Source of the DNA: Actinacidiphila sp. DG2A-62
GTDB taxonomy: Bacteria; Actinomycetota; Actinomycetes; Streptomycetales; Streptomycetaceae
Assembly: GCF_035825295.1 (NCBI RefSeq)
Contig: NZ_JAYMGI010000002.1
Location: forward strand, 496,001 to 560,000
Length of the DNA: 64,000 nucleotides
Direction: 5' to 3'
Position numbers and translations under genes: made by a program. The first letter of the stretch is position 1, and each line of letters begins with the position of its first letter. Shown here one piece after another: positions 17,104-27,000 of this stretch. The notes under the pieces are model-generated. The model was not told where the DNA came from. It ran no database searches and saw nothing but the letters and a program-made list of their open reading frames with translations.

Positions 17104-17697
17104 ATGACTGACAAGCACACATTGGCCGTCGTGGTCGGCAGCGTCCGCGAGGGCAGGTTCGGGGACGTCGTCGCCGCCTGGGTGGCAGAACAGGCCCGCG
17201 CGCACGGCGGGTTCGCCGTGGAGGTCGTCGACCTCACCGACGTCGAGATCCCGCTGTCGCTGCCCGCCGAGTCCCCGAAGTACGCGGGCGACGCCTATCC
17301 GCGCCCGGCCGCGATGGCGCCCCTGACCCGGCAGTTGACGCGCGCCGAGGCGTTCGTCCTGGTGGCGCCCGAGTACAACCACAGCTATCCGGCGTCCCTG
17401 AAGGCCGCGGTGGACTGGCACTTCACCCAGTGGACGGCCAAGCCGGTCGCGCTGGTCACCTACGGCGGCGCGTCGGGCGGCCTGCACGCGGCCCTGCACC
17501 TGGAGAACGTGCTCACCGAACTGCACGCGGTGACCATGCGCGACAGCCTGGCGTTCCCGAACTACTTCACCGCCTGGCAGGACGGCCGGCCGCTGGACCC
17601 GGAGGCGCCCGGGCGGGCCAAGGTCATGCTGGACCACCTCGTCTGGTGGACCGCCGCGCTGTCCGCCGCCCGCGCGGCGGTTCCGTACCCGAGCTGA
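17104..17697 (+). CDS. NADPH-dependent FMN reductase-family protein
   Basis: A 197-residue flavodoxin-fold oxidoreductase. VVGSVREGRFGDVVAAWV forms the phosphate-binding loop, and APEYNHSYPASLKAAVDW is the family hallmark for FMN binding. Such enzymes reduce FMN or small quinone/azo/nitro substrates. It is divergent from the XRE gene, which likely controls it. After the stop a long GC-rich inverted-repeat stretch with an 8-G run (17698-17778) separates it from the convergent PhzF gene. Confidence 0.92.
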   Translation: MTDKHTLAVVVGSVREGRFGDVVAAWVAEQARAHGGFAVEVVDLTDVEIPLSLPAESPKYAGDAYPRPAAMAPLTRQLTRAEAFVLVAPEYNHSYPASLKAAVDWHFTQWTAKPVALVTYGGASGGLHAALHLENVLTELHAVTMRDSLAFPNYFTAWQDGRPLDPEAPGRAKVMLDHLVWWTAALSAARAAVPYPS

Positions 17698-17778
17698 CCG
17701 GTGAGGTCCCGCGCCCGGCCGGGGCGCCGGTGCGCCCGGCCGGGCGACGCGGGGGGGGCGGGGACCGCGGGCCGGCCG

Positions 17779-18870
17779 TCAGCGACGGTCGGCGCGCAGC
17801 GAGGCCAGGGAGAGCCGGCCCTCGACCGTGAGGCTGCCGCCGCCGGTGACGCGGGGCGCCCCCTCGGCGTCGACGGCGACGCGCAGGGTGCTGGGCCTGC
17901 CCATCGCCTCGCCCTGGACGACCGTCAGCTCCTCCCCCGGCGCGAGCAGGCCGGCGGCGCTCAGATACGCGGCGAGCGGGCCGGCCGCGCTGCCGGTCGC
18001 GGGGTCCTCGTCCAGGCCGACGCCGGGGTTGAAGAAGCGGGCGCGCACGGTCCTGCCGGGCCGGGCGGCCGGCGTGTCGTCCGGCCAGGCGAGGTAGACC
18101 CCCTGCGCGCCGACGGCGTCGGCCGCGGCGGTCAGCCGGCGCTTGTCCGGCACGGCCCGCCCCAGCGCGGCCCGCTCGCGCAACAGCACCATCAGATGGG
18201 CGGCACCGGTGTCGACGGTGCGGGGCGCGGGCGCGGCGGCGATGTCGCCGGGCGCCAGGCCGACCGCGGCGGCCAGTTCGGCGAGCCGCTCCGGCGCGTC
18301 GACCGACGCGCCGGGCCGGGCCGGTGCCTGACGCATCGTCAACTCCCCGCCGTGCGGGCCGTGTCCGTCCTCCACGAAGACATCGAGGTTGCGACCGCCG
18401 ATGCGCTGGACCAGGGGCGCGGCTCGGCCGTCCGGGGCCGGCGCGGGCCTGACGCGCCCGGTGTGCAGCAGCCACCACCAGGCGCCGAGCGCGTTGTGCC
18501 CCGCGCCGGTGACCTCCACGCCGCCCGCGGTGAACGAGCGCAGGTCGCGTACCGCGCCGTGGGTGCCGGGCAGGACGAACGTGGTCTCCGACTGGTTCAT
18601 CTCGCGGGCGACGCGGCGCAGCCACCGCTCGTCCACGTCCGCGCCGCCGCACCGCGCGTACTCCGTCAGGTCGACCACGGCCAGCGGATTGCCGGTGAGG
18701 GGCTCGGCGCCGAAGACGTCCACGAGGGCGAAGGGGGCGTGGCCGGGGCCCGGTTCGTGCTCCGCGTCCCGCCGTGCGTCAGGCAGCGCGCCGTGCGGCA
18801 CGCCGTGCTCGGCGGGATACGGGTGCTGCTCGTGGGCGGGCTGCCGGGCCGGGGCGCGGTCGTCGCTCAT
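17779..18870 (-). CDS. PhzF-family isomerase
   Basis: A 363-residue member of the PhzF/diaminopimelate-epimerase-like superfamily. The core begins FALVDVFGAEPLTGNPLAVV. MNQSETTFVL supplies the catalytic Glu, and RFFNPGVGLDEDPATGSAAGPLAAYL is the second conserved block. PhzF proper isomerizes trans-2,3-dihydro-3-hydroxyanthranilate in phenazine synthesis, but most relatives have unknown substrates. An N-terminal extension of about 45 residues, rich in His/Pro/Ala/Glu, is unusual. ATG at 18870 has GGAG 7 bases upstream. It is the last gene of the leftward series starting at the NRPS. Confidence 0.92.
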   Translation of the reverse strand: MSDDRAPARQPAHEQHPYPAEHGVPHGALPDARRDAEHEPGPGHAPFALVDVFGAEPLTGNPLAVVDLTEYARCGGADVDERWLRRVAREMNQSETTFVLPGTHGAVRDLRSFTAGGVEVTGAGHNALGAWWWLLHTGRVRPAPAPDGRAAPLVQRIGGRNLDVFVEDGHGPHGGELTMRQAPARPGASVDAPERLAELAAAVGLAPGDIAAAPAPRTVDTGAAHLMVLLRERAALGRAVPDKRRLTAAADAVGAQGVYLAWPDDTPAARPGRTVRARFFNPGVGLDEDPATGSAAGPLAAYLSAAGLLAPGEELTVVQGEAMGRPSTLRVAVDAEGAPRVTGGGSLTVEGRLSLASLRADRR

Positions 18871-18994
18871 CGGGTCTCCACGGTCGGGGGCGGGTCCAGG
18901 TTCTCACCGGAGGTCGGGCGGGCCGCGCGCGGCGCGCGGCCCGGGCGGCGCATGCGCGCCGCGGGCGGCCGGCGCGGCTGTCGTCCGCGGCGGT

Positions 18995-20206
18995 TCAGGG
19001 CGGCTGCGGTGTTCGGGGCGTCCCGGGAGCGGGGCGGCCGGGGAGCAGCGCGGCCAGGGAGACGGCCAGCAGCGCGCCGGTGGCCGGGAAGAGCGCGGCC
19101 GGGCCGCCGGCGGCGAGCAGCGGGCCGCCGCCGAGGGCGCCGAGGCCGGTGCCGGCGTCGAAGGCGAGGTTCCAGGAGACGCCGGCCAGGCGCAGGCCGG
19201 CCGCGGTCTCCCCGGCGCGGCGCATCACCAGGAGCAGCGACGCGTTCTGCACCGCGCCGAATCCCGCGCCGAACAGCGCGGCGCCCGCCGTGACCGGGAC
19301 CGCGCGGTGCGGCGCCGCGCCCGCGCAGGCGCCGAGCGCGGCCACCGCGGCGGCCGGGGTCAGCAGCGCCGCGGGGCCGATCCGGTCGGCGAGCCGCCCC
19401 GACCCCAGCCGCGCGCCCACCGATGCCGCTTGGGCCGCCAGCAGCGCCGCCGGCGCGGCGTCCGCGGTGAGCGGCAGAAAGGTGAACAGCACCCCGTACG
19501 CGGTCGTCGACGCCGCCTCCACCCACAACGGCCCGGCCAGCGGCCCGAGTCGCGCCCGCAACCGCGGGGCACGCGCACGCGCGGGGGTTCGCGCGGACGC
19601 GGGAGCGTGCCCGGGCCCGGACCGCCGCTGCGGCCCGGGGACGCCGGCGGTCGCCGCGGCAGGCCGCGCGGGGCGGCCCGGGAGGGCGAGGACCGCGAGG
19701 GGGACGAGGGCTGCCGCCGCCGCGGCCAGGAGGAAGTCGGCCCGGTAGGCGCCGTGGTGCGCCAGGGTGAGGCCGAGCGGGGTGCCGAGGATGCCGGCGG
19801 CGCCGCTCACCGCGCCGTACACGCCGATCGCGCGGCCCCGGCGGTCCGGCGGGAACAGGCGCGCGGTGAGCGCCACGCCGGCGACGACGAAGACGCCGAA
19901 GCCGAGCCCGCGCAGCGCGGCCAGCGCGGCGACCGCGGCCGGGGCCGAGGCGGCGGCCGGCAGCGCGGCCAGGCACGGCAGCCCGAGCAGCAGTCCGGCG
20001 GCCTGCAGCGACACCCGCTCGCCGGCCCGCGCGAGCAGCCGGGGCGTCAGCGGCTGCACGGCCACCGTCGCGGCGGTGAGGGCGCCGGTGACCGCGCCGG
20101 CCGCGACCGGTCCGCCGCCTCCGCGCGCCGCGTACATCGGCGCCGCGGACAGCAGCAGGTTGAAGCTCGCGAAGCCGCCGAACGCCGCGAGGAGCGCGCC
20201 GCCCAC
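18995..20206 (-). CDS. MFS transporter
   Basis: A 403-residue MFS protein with about 12 hydrophobic segments. It contains LTARLFPPDRRGRAIGVYGAVSG, the conserved loop of drug/metabolite exporters, and a central cytoplasmic Pro/Arg/Ala-rich loop. GTG at 20206 places TM1 almost at the N-terminus; no clear ribosome-binding site is visible, so the true start may lie a few codons upstream, near the cupin stop at 20275. A likely exporter for the product of the surrounding gene set. Confidence 0.85.
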   Translation of the reverse strand: MGGALLAAFGGFASFNLLLSAAPMYAARGGGGPVAAGAVTGALTAATVAVQPLTPRLLARAGERVSLQAAGLLLGLPCLAALPAAASAPAAVAALAALRGLGFGVFVVAGVALTARLFPPDRRGRAIGVYGAVSGAAGILGTPLGLTLAHHGAYRADFLLAAAAAALVPLAVLALPGRPARPAAATAGVPGPQRRSGPGHAPASARTPARARAPRLRARLGPLAGPLWVEAASTTAYGVLFTFLPLTADAAPAALLAAQAASVGARLGSGRLADRIGPAALLTPAAAVAALGACAGAAPHRAVPVTAGAALFGAGFGAVQNASLLLVMRRAGETAAGLRLAGVSWNLAFDAGTGLGALGGGPLLAAGGPAALFPATGALLAVSLAALLPGRPAPGTPRTPQPP

Positions 20207-20274
20207 CGCACGCCGCGGCGCTGCCTGCCGCGGCGTGCGGTGGGGTGCGGCCGCCGGCGGGGCCGCGGGCCCGG

Positions 20275-20766
20275 TCAGTGGCGGCCCCAGCCGGGAACCG
20301 TGCCGTCCAGCGCCAGCTCGTACTGGTCGTAGCGCTGCATCAGGTCCAGCAGCTCGTCCTCGGTCGGCCGGTTGCCGTCCGCGTACAGCTCGGCCAGGCC
20401 CCTGAAATACTCCTCGCGGTCCTTGGCCGGGGTGAAGACGATGAGCATCGTCGCCTGGTCCTGGTACGGGTTGCGGAAGCCGTGCGACATGCTCTCCGGG
20501 ACGTTGACGAAGGTGCCGCGCGGGGCGGGGAAGCTGCGGCCGTCCAGGTGGAGTTCGACCACGCCGTCGAGCACGTAGAAGGCCTCGAGTTGCTCCTTGT
20601 GTATGTGCGGCGAGGCTCCTGGCGCGCCAGGGTCCATGCGGTGCTCGAACAGCCCGAGGCGGTTGTCGGTCTCGCCGCCGACGGCCTTGAACGTGGTGTG
20701 CGTGGTGGTGCCGATCTGCACGGACTCGCCGTCACCGGGCAGGACGATGCGGGGTAGCTGGGTCAT
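20275..20766 (-). CDS. Cupin-domain protein
   Basis: A 163-residue single-cupin protein. Cupin motif 1 is GASPHIHKEQLEAFYVLDG, giving two His and a Glu as metal ligands, followed by PRGTFVNVPESMSHGFRNP as motif 2 with the last His. A C-terminal helix-rich tail follows. Small cupins of this kind act as isomerases, dioxygenases or simple ligand sensors; the function cannot be specified. ATG at 20766 has GAGGAG upstream. It sits between the CysK-like enzyme and an MFS exporter on the same strand. Confidence 0.88.
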   Translation of the reverse strand: MTQLPRIVLPGDGESVQIGTTTHTTFKAVGGETDNRLGLFEHRMDPGAPGASPHIHKEQLEAFYVLDGVVELHLDGRSFPAPRGTFVNVPESMSHGFRNPYQDQATMLIVFTPAKDREEYFRGLAELYADGNRPTEDELLDLMQRYDQYELALDGTVPGWGRH

Positions 20767-20893
20767 CGGACGTACTCCTCGCTGGTCGATGTGGGTGCGT
20801 GCGGTGGTGCGTGCGCCAGTTCGGTCGGGCGGATCGGGGCTGTCGGACCCGCCGGGCCGGCGGACCTGCCGGGCCGGTCGGATGTGTCGGGGG

Positions 20894-21958
20894 TCAGTGC
20901 GGTGCCGCGGCGTCCTCCTCGCTGTCGGCGGCGGCCTGGAGCCAGGACAGATAGCGCTCGCCGGTGTCGGGGAAGACGGTGACGAGCGTGGCGCCGCGGT
21001 GTTCGGGCCGGGCGGCGAGCACCCGGCAGGCGTGGGCGGCGGCCCCCGAGGAGACCCCGACCAGCAGTCCGGCGGTCCGGGCGAGCAGCCGCGCGGCGGC
21101 GAAGGCGTCCTCGTCGGAGACGGCGAGCACGTCGTCGATGAGCGAGGTGTCCGTGGTGTCGGCGACGAAGCCGCCGTTCAGGCCGGGTATCCGGTGCAGC
21201 CCGCCCCAGCCCTGGCTGAGCACCGGCGAGCGCTCGGGCTCGACCGCGACGACCTTCAGGTCCGGGTTGCGCTCCTTCAGGAAGCGGGCGGTGCCGCTGA
21301 GGGTGCCGCCGGTGCCGACGCCCGCCACCAGCACGTCGACCCTGCCCCCGGTGTCCGCCCAGATCTCCGGTCCGGTGGTGGCGTAGTGGGCGGCCACGTT
21401 GTCGTCGTTCTCGTGCTGCCGGGCGAACCAGGAGCCGGGCCTGGCCCGGTGGATCTCCTCGGCCTTCTCGATGGCCGCGGTGTAGCCCTCCTCGGCGGGG
21501 GTGAGCACGACCTCGGCGCCGAACGCGCGCAGCAGCTGCACCCGTTCGTTGGTGGCGCTGTCCGGGAGGACGATCACGCAGGAGTAGCCGCGGGCGGCGC
21601 TGAGCGCGGCCAGCGAGATCCCGGTGTTGCCCGAGGACGCCTCGACCACGGTGCCGTGGCCGCGGGTGAGCAGTCCGCGCCGCTCGGCGGCCTCGATCAT
21701 GTACAGCCCGGTGCGGTCCTTGACGCTGGACAGCGGGTTGGCGCTCTCCAGCTTGTCGTAGACGGTGACGCCGTCCGTACCGGCGTCGATCCGTACCAGC
21801 GGGGTGCCGCCGATCAGTTCTTCGAGCGATGCGGCGGGCCGCCGGCCGCTGGGTGCGGGCGGCGCGGCGGGGTCGGACGCGGCGACGGTCTGCGGCGCGG
21901 GTCCCGGCGCCGGTGCGGGAGTCGGTGCGGGAGTCGGTGCGGGAGTCGTGGTGGTCAC
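20894..21958 (-). CDS. cysK: Cysteine synthase-like PLP enzyme
   Basis: A 354-residue fold-type II PLP enzyme. Lys80 in NPLSSVKDRTG is the Schiff-base lysine. EASSGNTGIS holds the Asn/Gly cofactor and substrate loop, and GVGTGGTLSG binds the PLP phosphate. Family members replace the O-acetyl group of O-acetylserine with sulfide or another nucleophile. About 40 N-terminal residues are Pro/Ala/Thr repeats (PAPTPAPT) absent from housekeeping CysK. GTG at 21958 follows GGAGGA. It lies directly after the serine acetyltransferase gene, so O-acetylserine is its probable substrate. Pathway enzymes of natural-product clusters use the same fold to make beta-substituted alanines, so the nucleophile here is open. 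Confidence 0.9.
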   Translation of the reverse strand: MTTTTPAPTPAPTPAPAPGPAPQTVAASDPAAPPAPSGRRPAASLEELIGGTPLVRIDAGTDGVTVYDKLESANPLSSVKDRTGLYMIEAAERRGLLTRGHGTVVEASSGNTGISLAALSAARGYSCVIVLPDSATNERVQLLRAFGAEVVLTPAEEGYTAAIEKAEEIHRARPGSWFARQHENDDNVAAHYATTGPEIWADTGGRVDVLVAGVGTGGTLSGTARFLKERNPDLKVVAVEPERSPVLSQGWGGLHRIPGLNGGFVADTTDTSLIDDVLAVSDEDAFAAARLLARTAGLLVGVSSGAAAHACRVLAARPEHRGATLVTVFPDTGERYLSWLQAAADSEEDAAAPH

Positions 21959-21995
21959 GGTGCGGTCCTCCGATTCGGCGGCCGGCGGCCGCGGG

Positions 21996-22703
21996 TCACC
22001 AGATGGGGAAGGCGCGGGCGGTCGAGGCCCGGGCGCGGCCGTCGGCGCTGTCGGCGCTGTCGGCGGAACCGTCCGCGCGGGCGGCCGGGCCGTCGGCGGG
22101 GGCGGCGCCGTCCACGGCCCGCAGGCGGCGTACCGGGCGGCGTCCCGCGGACGTCCGGCCGGCGGCGGCGCCGGCGACGGGCGCCAGCACCCGGGCGCGT
22201 TCGGGCACGTCGTGGATGACCAGTGCCTGCGCGCCGATCACGGCGTCCGCGCCGACGGTGATCGGGCCGAGCAGCGTGGCGCCCGCGCCGATCACCACCC
22301 GGTCGCCGACCGCGGGGTGGCGGCGGGCGCCGGCCGGCCTGGCCCGGTCGTTCCACCAGCCGGTGGAGCCGAGCGTGACCTGGTGGAAGAGCGTGACGTC
22401 GTCGCCGATCACCGCGGTCTCGCCGATCACGACGCCGCTGCCGTGGTCGACGAAGAAGCGGCGGCCGATCGTCGCTCCGGGGTGGATCTCGACGCCGCCG
22501 GAGAGCACCCGGGCGGCGTTGGACAGCAGCCGGGCGGTGCGGCGCAGTCCGGCGGTGTGCAGCCGGTGGGCCGCCCGGTAGCCCCAGAGCGCGGGCAGCG
22601 CCGGGTGCAGCAGCGCCTCGCCTCGGCTGTGCACGGAGGGGTCCCGGCCGCGGATGGCGTCCAGGTCCGCCGCGGCGGCGCGCAGCCACCGGGTGGGGGT
22701 CAC
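21996..22703 (-). CDS. cysE: Serine O-acetyltransferase (CysE/EpsC type)
   Basis: A 235-residue left-handed beta-helix acetyltransferase. EIHPGATIGRRFFVDHGSGVVIGETAVIGDDV and LFHQVTLG contain the catalytic His residues and hexapeptide repeats typical of bacterial serine acetyltransferases. It makes O-acetyl-L-serine from serine and acetyl-CoA. The last 45 residues are Ala/Asp/Arg-rich and end ...RAFPIW, not the usual short tail ending in Ile that docks into CysK. GTG at 22703 lies 4 bases after the EamA stop; the CysK gene follows after 37 bases. Confidence 0.9.
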   Translation of the reverse strand: MTPTRWLRAAAADLDAIRGRDPSVHSRGEALLHPALPALWGYRAAHRLHTAGLRRTARLLSNAARVLSGGVEIHPGATIGRRFFVDHGSGVVIGETAVIGDDVTLFHQVTLGSTGWWNDRARPAGARRHPAVGDRVVIGAGATLLGPITVGADAVIGAQALVIHDVPERARVLAPVAGAAAGRTSAGRRPVRRLRAVDGAAPADGPAARADGSADSADSADGRARASTARAFPIW

Positions 22704-22707
22704 CGGG

Positions 22708-23661
22708 TCACCGGCTCTTGTCGGCGGCCGGTGCGGGGGCCGGGACCGGGACGGGCGCGGGCGCCGGCTGCGGCGCGGGGGCGCGCCGCAGCTGCCCGAG
22801 CCGGTTCTCCGCGTACCCCATGCCGAGCAGCACGATGACGCCGCCGACCAGCAGGTTCCAGGAGACCGACTCGCCGAGCGCCGCGGCGCCGATGATCACC
22901 GCGGCGACCGGCACGACGTAGTTGACCGCGGAGGCGTTCGTCGCGCCGACGTCGCCGATCAGCCGGAAGTACAGCACGTAGGCCAGGCCGGTGCTGAACA
23001 GGCCGAGGAAGAGGATGCTGCCGGTGACGCGGCCGGTGAGGTGGACGGTGTGCCAGGACATGAAGGGCAGCGCGACGGCCTGGAGCACCGCGGCGGCCAG
23101 CAGCTGGGAGGCGGCGGCGGCCAGCGGGGCCAGCGCGCGCGGGGTCAGGAACTTGCGGACGTAGACGTAGCCGGTGGCGTAGCTGAGGGCGGCGCCGAAG
23201 CAGGCCACCCGGGCGCCGACCGAGCCCGCGGCGCTGGACCACGGGCCGATCACCACGACGGTGCCGGCGAAGCCGACCAGCAGGCCCAGCGTCTTGCGCA
23301 GGGTGGGGCGCTCGGCGGGCAGCACGGCGGTGGCGATGCCCAGGGTGAGCAGCGGCGTGCCGCCGACGAGCACCCCGGCCAGGCCCGCGCCGGTGCTGCG
23401 CTCGCCGTAGGAGAGCAGCAGGAACGGCACCACGTTGCCGAAGACCGCGGCCAGCGCGACATGGCCCCAGACCGCGGCGCCGCGGGGCAGCGGGACCCGG
23501 CGCAGGGCCGCGATCGCCAGCAGGACGGCGGTGCCCAGCAGCAGCCGGGCGAGCACCAGCTGGCCGGGTGTCAGGCCCTTCAGCGACTCCTTGATGAAGG
23601 TGAAGCTGCTGCCCCACAAGGTGGCCTGGAGCAGGAAACGTGCGACGGTCGCGTTCTTCAC
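22708..23661 (-). CDS. EamA/DMT-family exporter
   Basis: A 317-residue drug/metabolite transporter with ten hydrophobic segments in two EamA repeats (TLWGSSFTFIKESLKGL in the first, SYATGYVYVRKFL opening the second). The C-terminus is a Pro/Ala-rich tail. EamA proteins include amino-acid exporters such as the cysteine/O-acetylserine exporter YdeD. Placement next to serine acetyltransferase and CysK makes an amino-acid-like cargo plausible. GTG at 23661 follows GGAGGG. Confidence 0.9.
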   Translation of the reverse strand: MKNATVARFLLQATLWGSSFTFIKESLKGLTPGQLVLARLLLGTAVLLAIAALRRVPLPRGAAVWGHVALAAVFGNVVPFLLLSYGERSTGAGLAGVLVGGTPLLTLGIATAVLPAERPTLRKTLGLLVGFAGTVVVIGPWSSAAGSVGARVACFGAALSYATGYVYVRKFLTPRALAPLAAAASQLLAAAVLQAVALPFMSWHTVHLTGRVTGSILFLGLFSTGLAYVLYFRLIGDVGATNASAVNYVVPVAAVIIGAAALGESVSWNLLVGGVIVLLGMGYAENRLGQLRRAPAPQPAPAPVPVPAPAPAADKSR

Positions 23662-23701
23662 GGGGGCGCCCTCCGGTGAGCGGTCGGTGCGGGTGGTGCG
23701 G

Positions 23702-23782
23702 GCGGTCAGTGGGCGGGGTGCGGACGGTCAGTGGGCGGGAGTGCGGGTCAGTAGGCGGGAGTGCGGGTCAGTAGGCGGGGGT
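23702..23782. repeat. About four tandem 20-bp repeats at the tautomerase 3' end
   Basis: The unit GGTCAGT[AG]GGCGGGAGTGC is repeated about four times. The last copy contains the stop codon and final codons of the tautomerase gene, so the gene end has been tandemly duplicated into the intergenic gap. Confidence 0.7.
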
Positions 23783-23992
23783 CTTGATGAGCAGGTCGGC
23801 GCGGTCGAGGATCTGGGGACGGTAGACGCGCTGCTGCCAGTCGGAGGCGTCGACGGGTTCCAGGGCGACGGACACCGCGCCCTCGTCGACCCCGAAGGCC
23901 CGTACGAGCGCCTGGGTCAGGTCGGCGGCCAGGGCGTCCCTGCCCTCCTGGTCCAGTTCCTTGGGGAAGTGGCTGATGTGGACGTGCGGCAC
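23768..23992 (-). CDS. Tautomerase family protein (PptA-like)
   Basis: A 74-residue protein beginning (M)PHVHISHFPKELDQEGRDA. Its spacing and the end RADLLIKTPAY resemble E. coli PptA (YdcE). Pro2, which becomes the N-terminal catalytic base after Met removal, is present. Such enzymes catalyze keto-enol tautomerization or related additions. GTG at 23992 has AAAGGGG upstream. It is 56 bases after the NRPS stop and may act on the NRPS product or its precursor; this is inference. Confidence 0.85.
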   Translation of the reverse strand: MPHVHISHFPKELDQEGRDALAADLTQALVRAFGVDEGAVSVALEPVDASDWQQRVYRPQILDRADLLIKTPAY

Positions 23993-24048
23993 GGGCGCGG
24001 CCCCTTTCGTGAGTGTGCGTCGGTCGCCGGCGAGGCCCCGGGGTGCGG

Positions 24049-27000
24049 TCAGTGGTCGCGCAACCGCCGTATCGCGGCGGCCAGTTCGCGGACGCCGGGG
24101 TCGCGCAGCAGGCCGTAGTGGTCGGCGTCGAGGGTGACGGTCACCGGCGGGCGCTCGGACCAGCCGGTGGCGCCGTCGATGAAGGAGTAGTCGTCGCCGC
24201 GGGCCTTGAAGACGGTCACCGGCGCGGCGATCCTGCGTTCCAGCAGCTCGCCGAAGGTGTAGGTGAAGCTGTAGGTCAGGCGGACGATGCCGATCACCCG
24301 CCGGACCAGGTCGTGGCCGAGGTGGGGGTAGCGGTCGGTGATGAAGTCGGCGAAGCCGTCCGGGCTCTCGGCCGCCGCTTTCAGGCACTCGTCGAGTTCG
24401 GGACCGCTGATCGCGCCGGCGAACACCGAGTAGAGGATGGTCAGGAACGCCTCGTCGTCGCGGCCGTCGCCGTCCCCCGCGCTGCCGCCCGGTTCCGCGG
24501 TCCGGCCCGCTGCGCGCGGTGCGGGGCGGGGGCGCAGCCGGGGCGAGCCGGGGGCGATCAGGTGCAGGTGGTCCACCCGCTCCCCGGCGGACTCCAGTTG
24601 GTAGGCGGTCTCGAAGGCGACGCGGGCGCCGAAGGAGTAGCCCCACAGGGTGTACGGGCCCTCGGGCTGGATGCCGCGGATCAGCTCGGCGTCGGCGGCG
24701 GCCATGGCGCGGATCGTCGGATAGGGCGTCTCGCCGTCGTTGACCCCGTGGGCCTGCACGCCGTAGAAGGGCCGGTCGTCGTCGAGTTCGCCGGCCAGCG
24801 GGCGCAGGTTCATGGTGTAGCCGCCGAGCCCGGGCCAGCAGAAGACCGGCCGCCCGGCGCCGGGCCGGGCCGGGGCGCGCAGCGGCACCAGCCGGGAGCG
24901 TCCGTGGCCGCCGGCCGCGGCGCGCTCCGCGTCCAGGGCCAGCGCCAGCTTCTCGATGGTCGGCGCATCGAAGACGATCTGCAGCGGCAGCGAGACGCCG
25001 AACTCCTTGTTGAGCCGGTTGACGATGCCCACCGCGACCAGCGAGTTGCCGCCCGACTCGAAGAAGTCGTCGAGCACCGACGGCTGTTCGCGGTGCAGCA
25101 GCCGGGTCCACACGGCCGCCACCTGCTCCTCCGCGGGGCTGCGCGGCGCGGTGAACGGCCGGTCGGCGGGCCGCGCCGCACCGGTGTCGACGCGGGCCAG
25201 CGCCTGTGTGTCGATCTTGCCGTTGGCGGTGAGCGGCAGCGCGTCGAGGATGGTGACGCGGTTGGGGACCATGTAGTCGGGCAGGAACGCCGCCAGGTCG
25301 TCCTTGATCATCTCGGCCGGTCCGCGCATGTGGACCAGGTCCTCCTTCATGCCCTCGCTGCGCCGCTGCTCCTGGCTGACCGGGCCGCCGACGAAGAAGT
25401 ACGAGGGTCCTGTGGGCCGTCCGAGCGGGGACAGGATCGCGTCGATGCGCCGGGCGGAGGGCAGCGGGTTGCCGCTCTTCGAGCTGTAGCCGGAGGACAT
25501 GAAGCCGATGCCGAGGTCGTTCAGCTGCAGGCGCTGCAGCTCCCGGCCGAGCGCGACGTACCGCAGCCAGCGCGGGCCGCTCGGGGCGACGACCGTGACG
25601 CCGATGCGGGCCCGGTCGTAGACCTCCTGGTTGATCGCGATGACGTCGCGTCTGAGCACGAGTTCGGCGGACAGCGGGCGCAACTCGCCGTCCTGGTAGG
25701 CGTACTGGCCGGCGGGCAGGTCGGGGACCCGCCCGGGGTGGGCCTGCACGTAGAGGTCCAGCGGCACGTCGAGCGAGGCGTCCAAGGGCGCGGCGTCGAG
25801 CGGGAGCACCCGGAACGAGCCGAGGTAGAAGTCCTTCTCGGCGACGGCGAGCCGCTCGCGGGCCGCCGGGTCGAGGCGGTCGGGGACCGCGCGCAGCCCG
25901 TGGCCGGGCAGCACCTCGTCGAACAGGCCGAGCATGTGCCCGGTCTCGATCTCCAGCACCTCCTGGATGTTGTTGCGGTAGATCGGCTCGATGGCTTCGC
26001 GGCGGCCGACGAAGTGCAGCCGCACGCCGGCCTCGTCGTCCGGTCGGGGCGGTGAGATCCGCACCAGCCGGTGGTCCACCGGGTGGTAGTACGACCAGCC
26101 GGGCTGCAGGGCGGGCACTCCCGCGGTCTCCAGGTGCAGTTGGGTGGCGTAGAGCGAGCCGGGCGAGGCGTAGCCGTACTTGGGCAGCAGCCGCTCGGGG
26201 CTCAGGTACTGGCCGAAGTAGCGCAGGATGCGGCCCCATTCGGCCGCGCCGAGGTCCTGCGGGCGGCGCGGCGGCGCGCCCGGCGCCCTGCGTGCGAGCA
26301 CCCGCAGGATGTCGTCGGCGGTCAGTTCGCCGCCCTCGAAGAAGCGGTAGGTCTTGCGGCCGAAGACCAGCGCGCGCTGGCGGGCGGTCGGTTCGCGGCC
26401 GGGCAGCGGCTGCGCCGGTCTGCCGCGCAGCTCCTCGGGGCGGCGCAGTCCGCGGCCCGACAGCTGCGCCTTGACCTGGAGCTTGCCCGCCTTGCTCTGG
26501 TGGTGCGCGCCGTGGTTGCCCTGGTCCATCAACGCCGCGCGCTGCGGGTCGAGTTCGACGTAGGACAGCAGGTTCTCGAAGCCGGTGGCCGGGTCGGCGC
26601 CGAGCACGACCGCGGCCTTGCGGACCCAGTCGTGCGACTCGATGCGCAGCCGGATCTCGTCCAGCTCCACGCGGTAGCCGCGCAGTTTGACCTGGTTGTC
26701 GGCGCGTCCCACGCACTGCACGGTGCCGTCGGTGTTCCAGTACGCGAGGTCGCCGGTGCGGTAGAGCCAGCCGCCGCGGCCCTGGGCGGCGTACGGGCTG
26801 TGCAGGAAGCGCTCGGCGGTCAGGTCGGGCCGGTGCAGATAGCCGCGGGTGAGCTGGACGCCGCCGATGTACAGCTCGCCGATCTCGCCGACGGCGACCG
26901 GCGTCCGGCGGTCGTCGAGGATCAGGTACTCGGTGTCGGCGGCCGGCGTGCCGATGGACACCGCCTGCGGCCCCTCGTGCAGCGCGGCCGGATCGACGGT

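Noticed and set aside
20894..22703. Housekeeping cysteine biosynthesis only
   Set aside because: Possible, but the Pro/Ala/Thr N-terminal extension, atypical SAT tail and position inside an NRPS gene series favour a pathway role; kept as an alternative, not the main reading.
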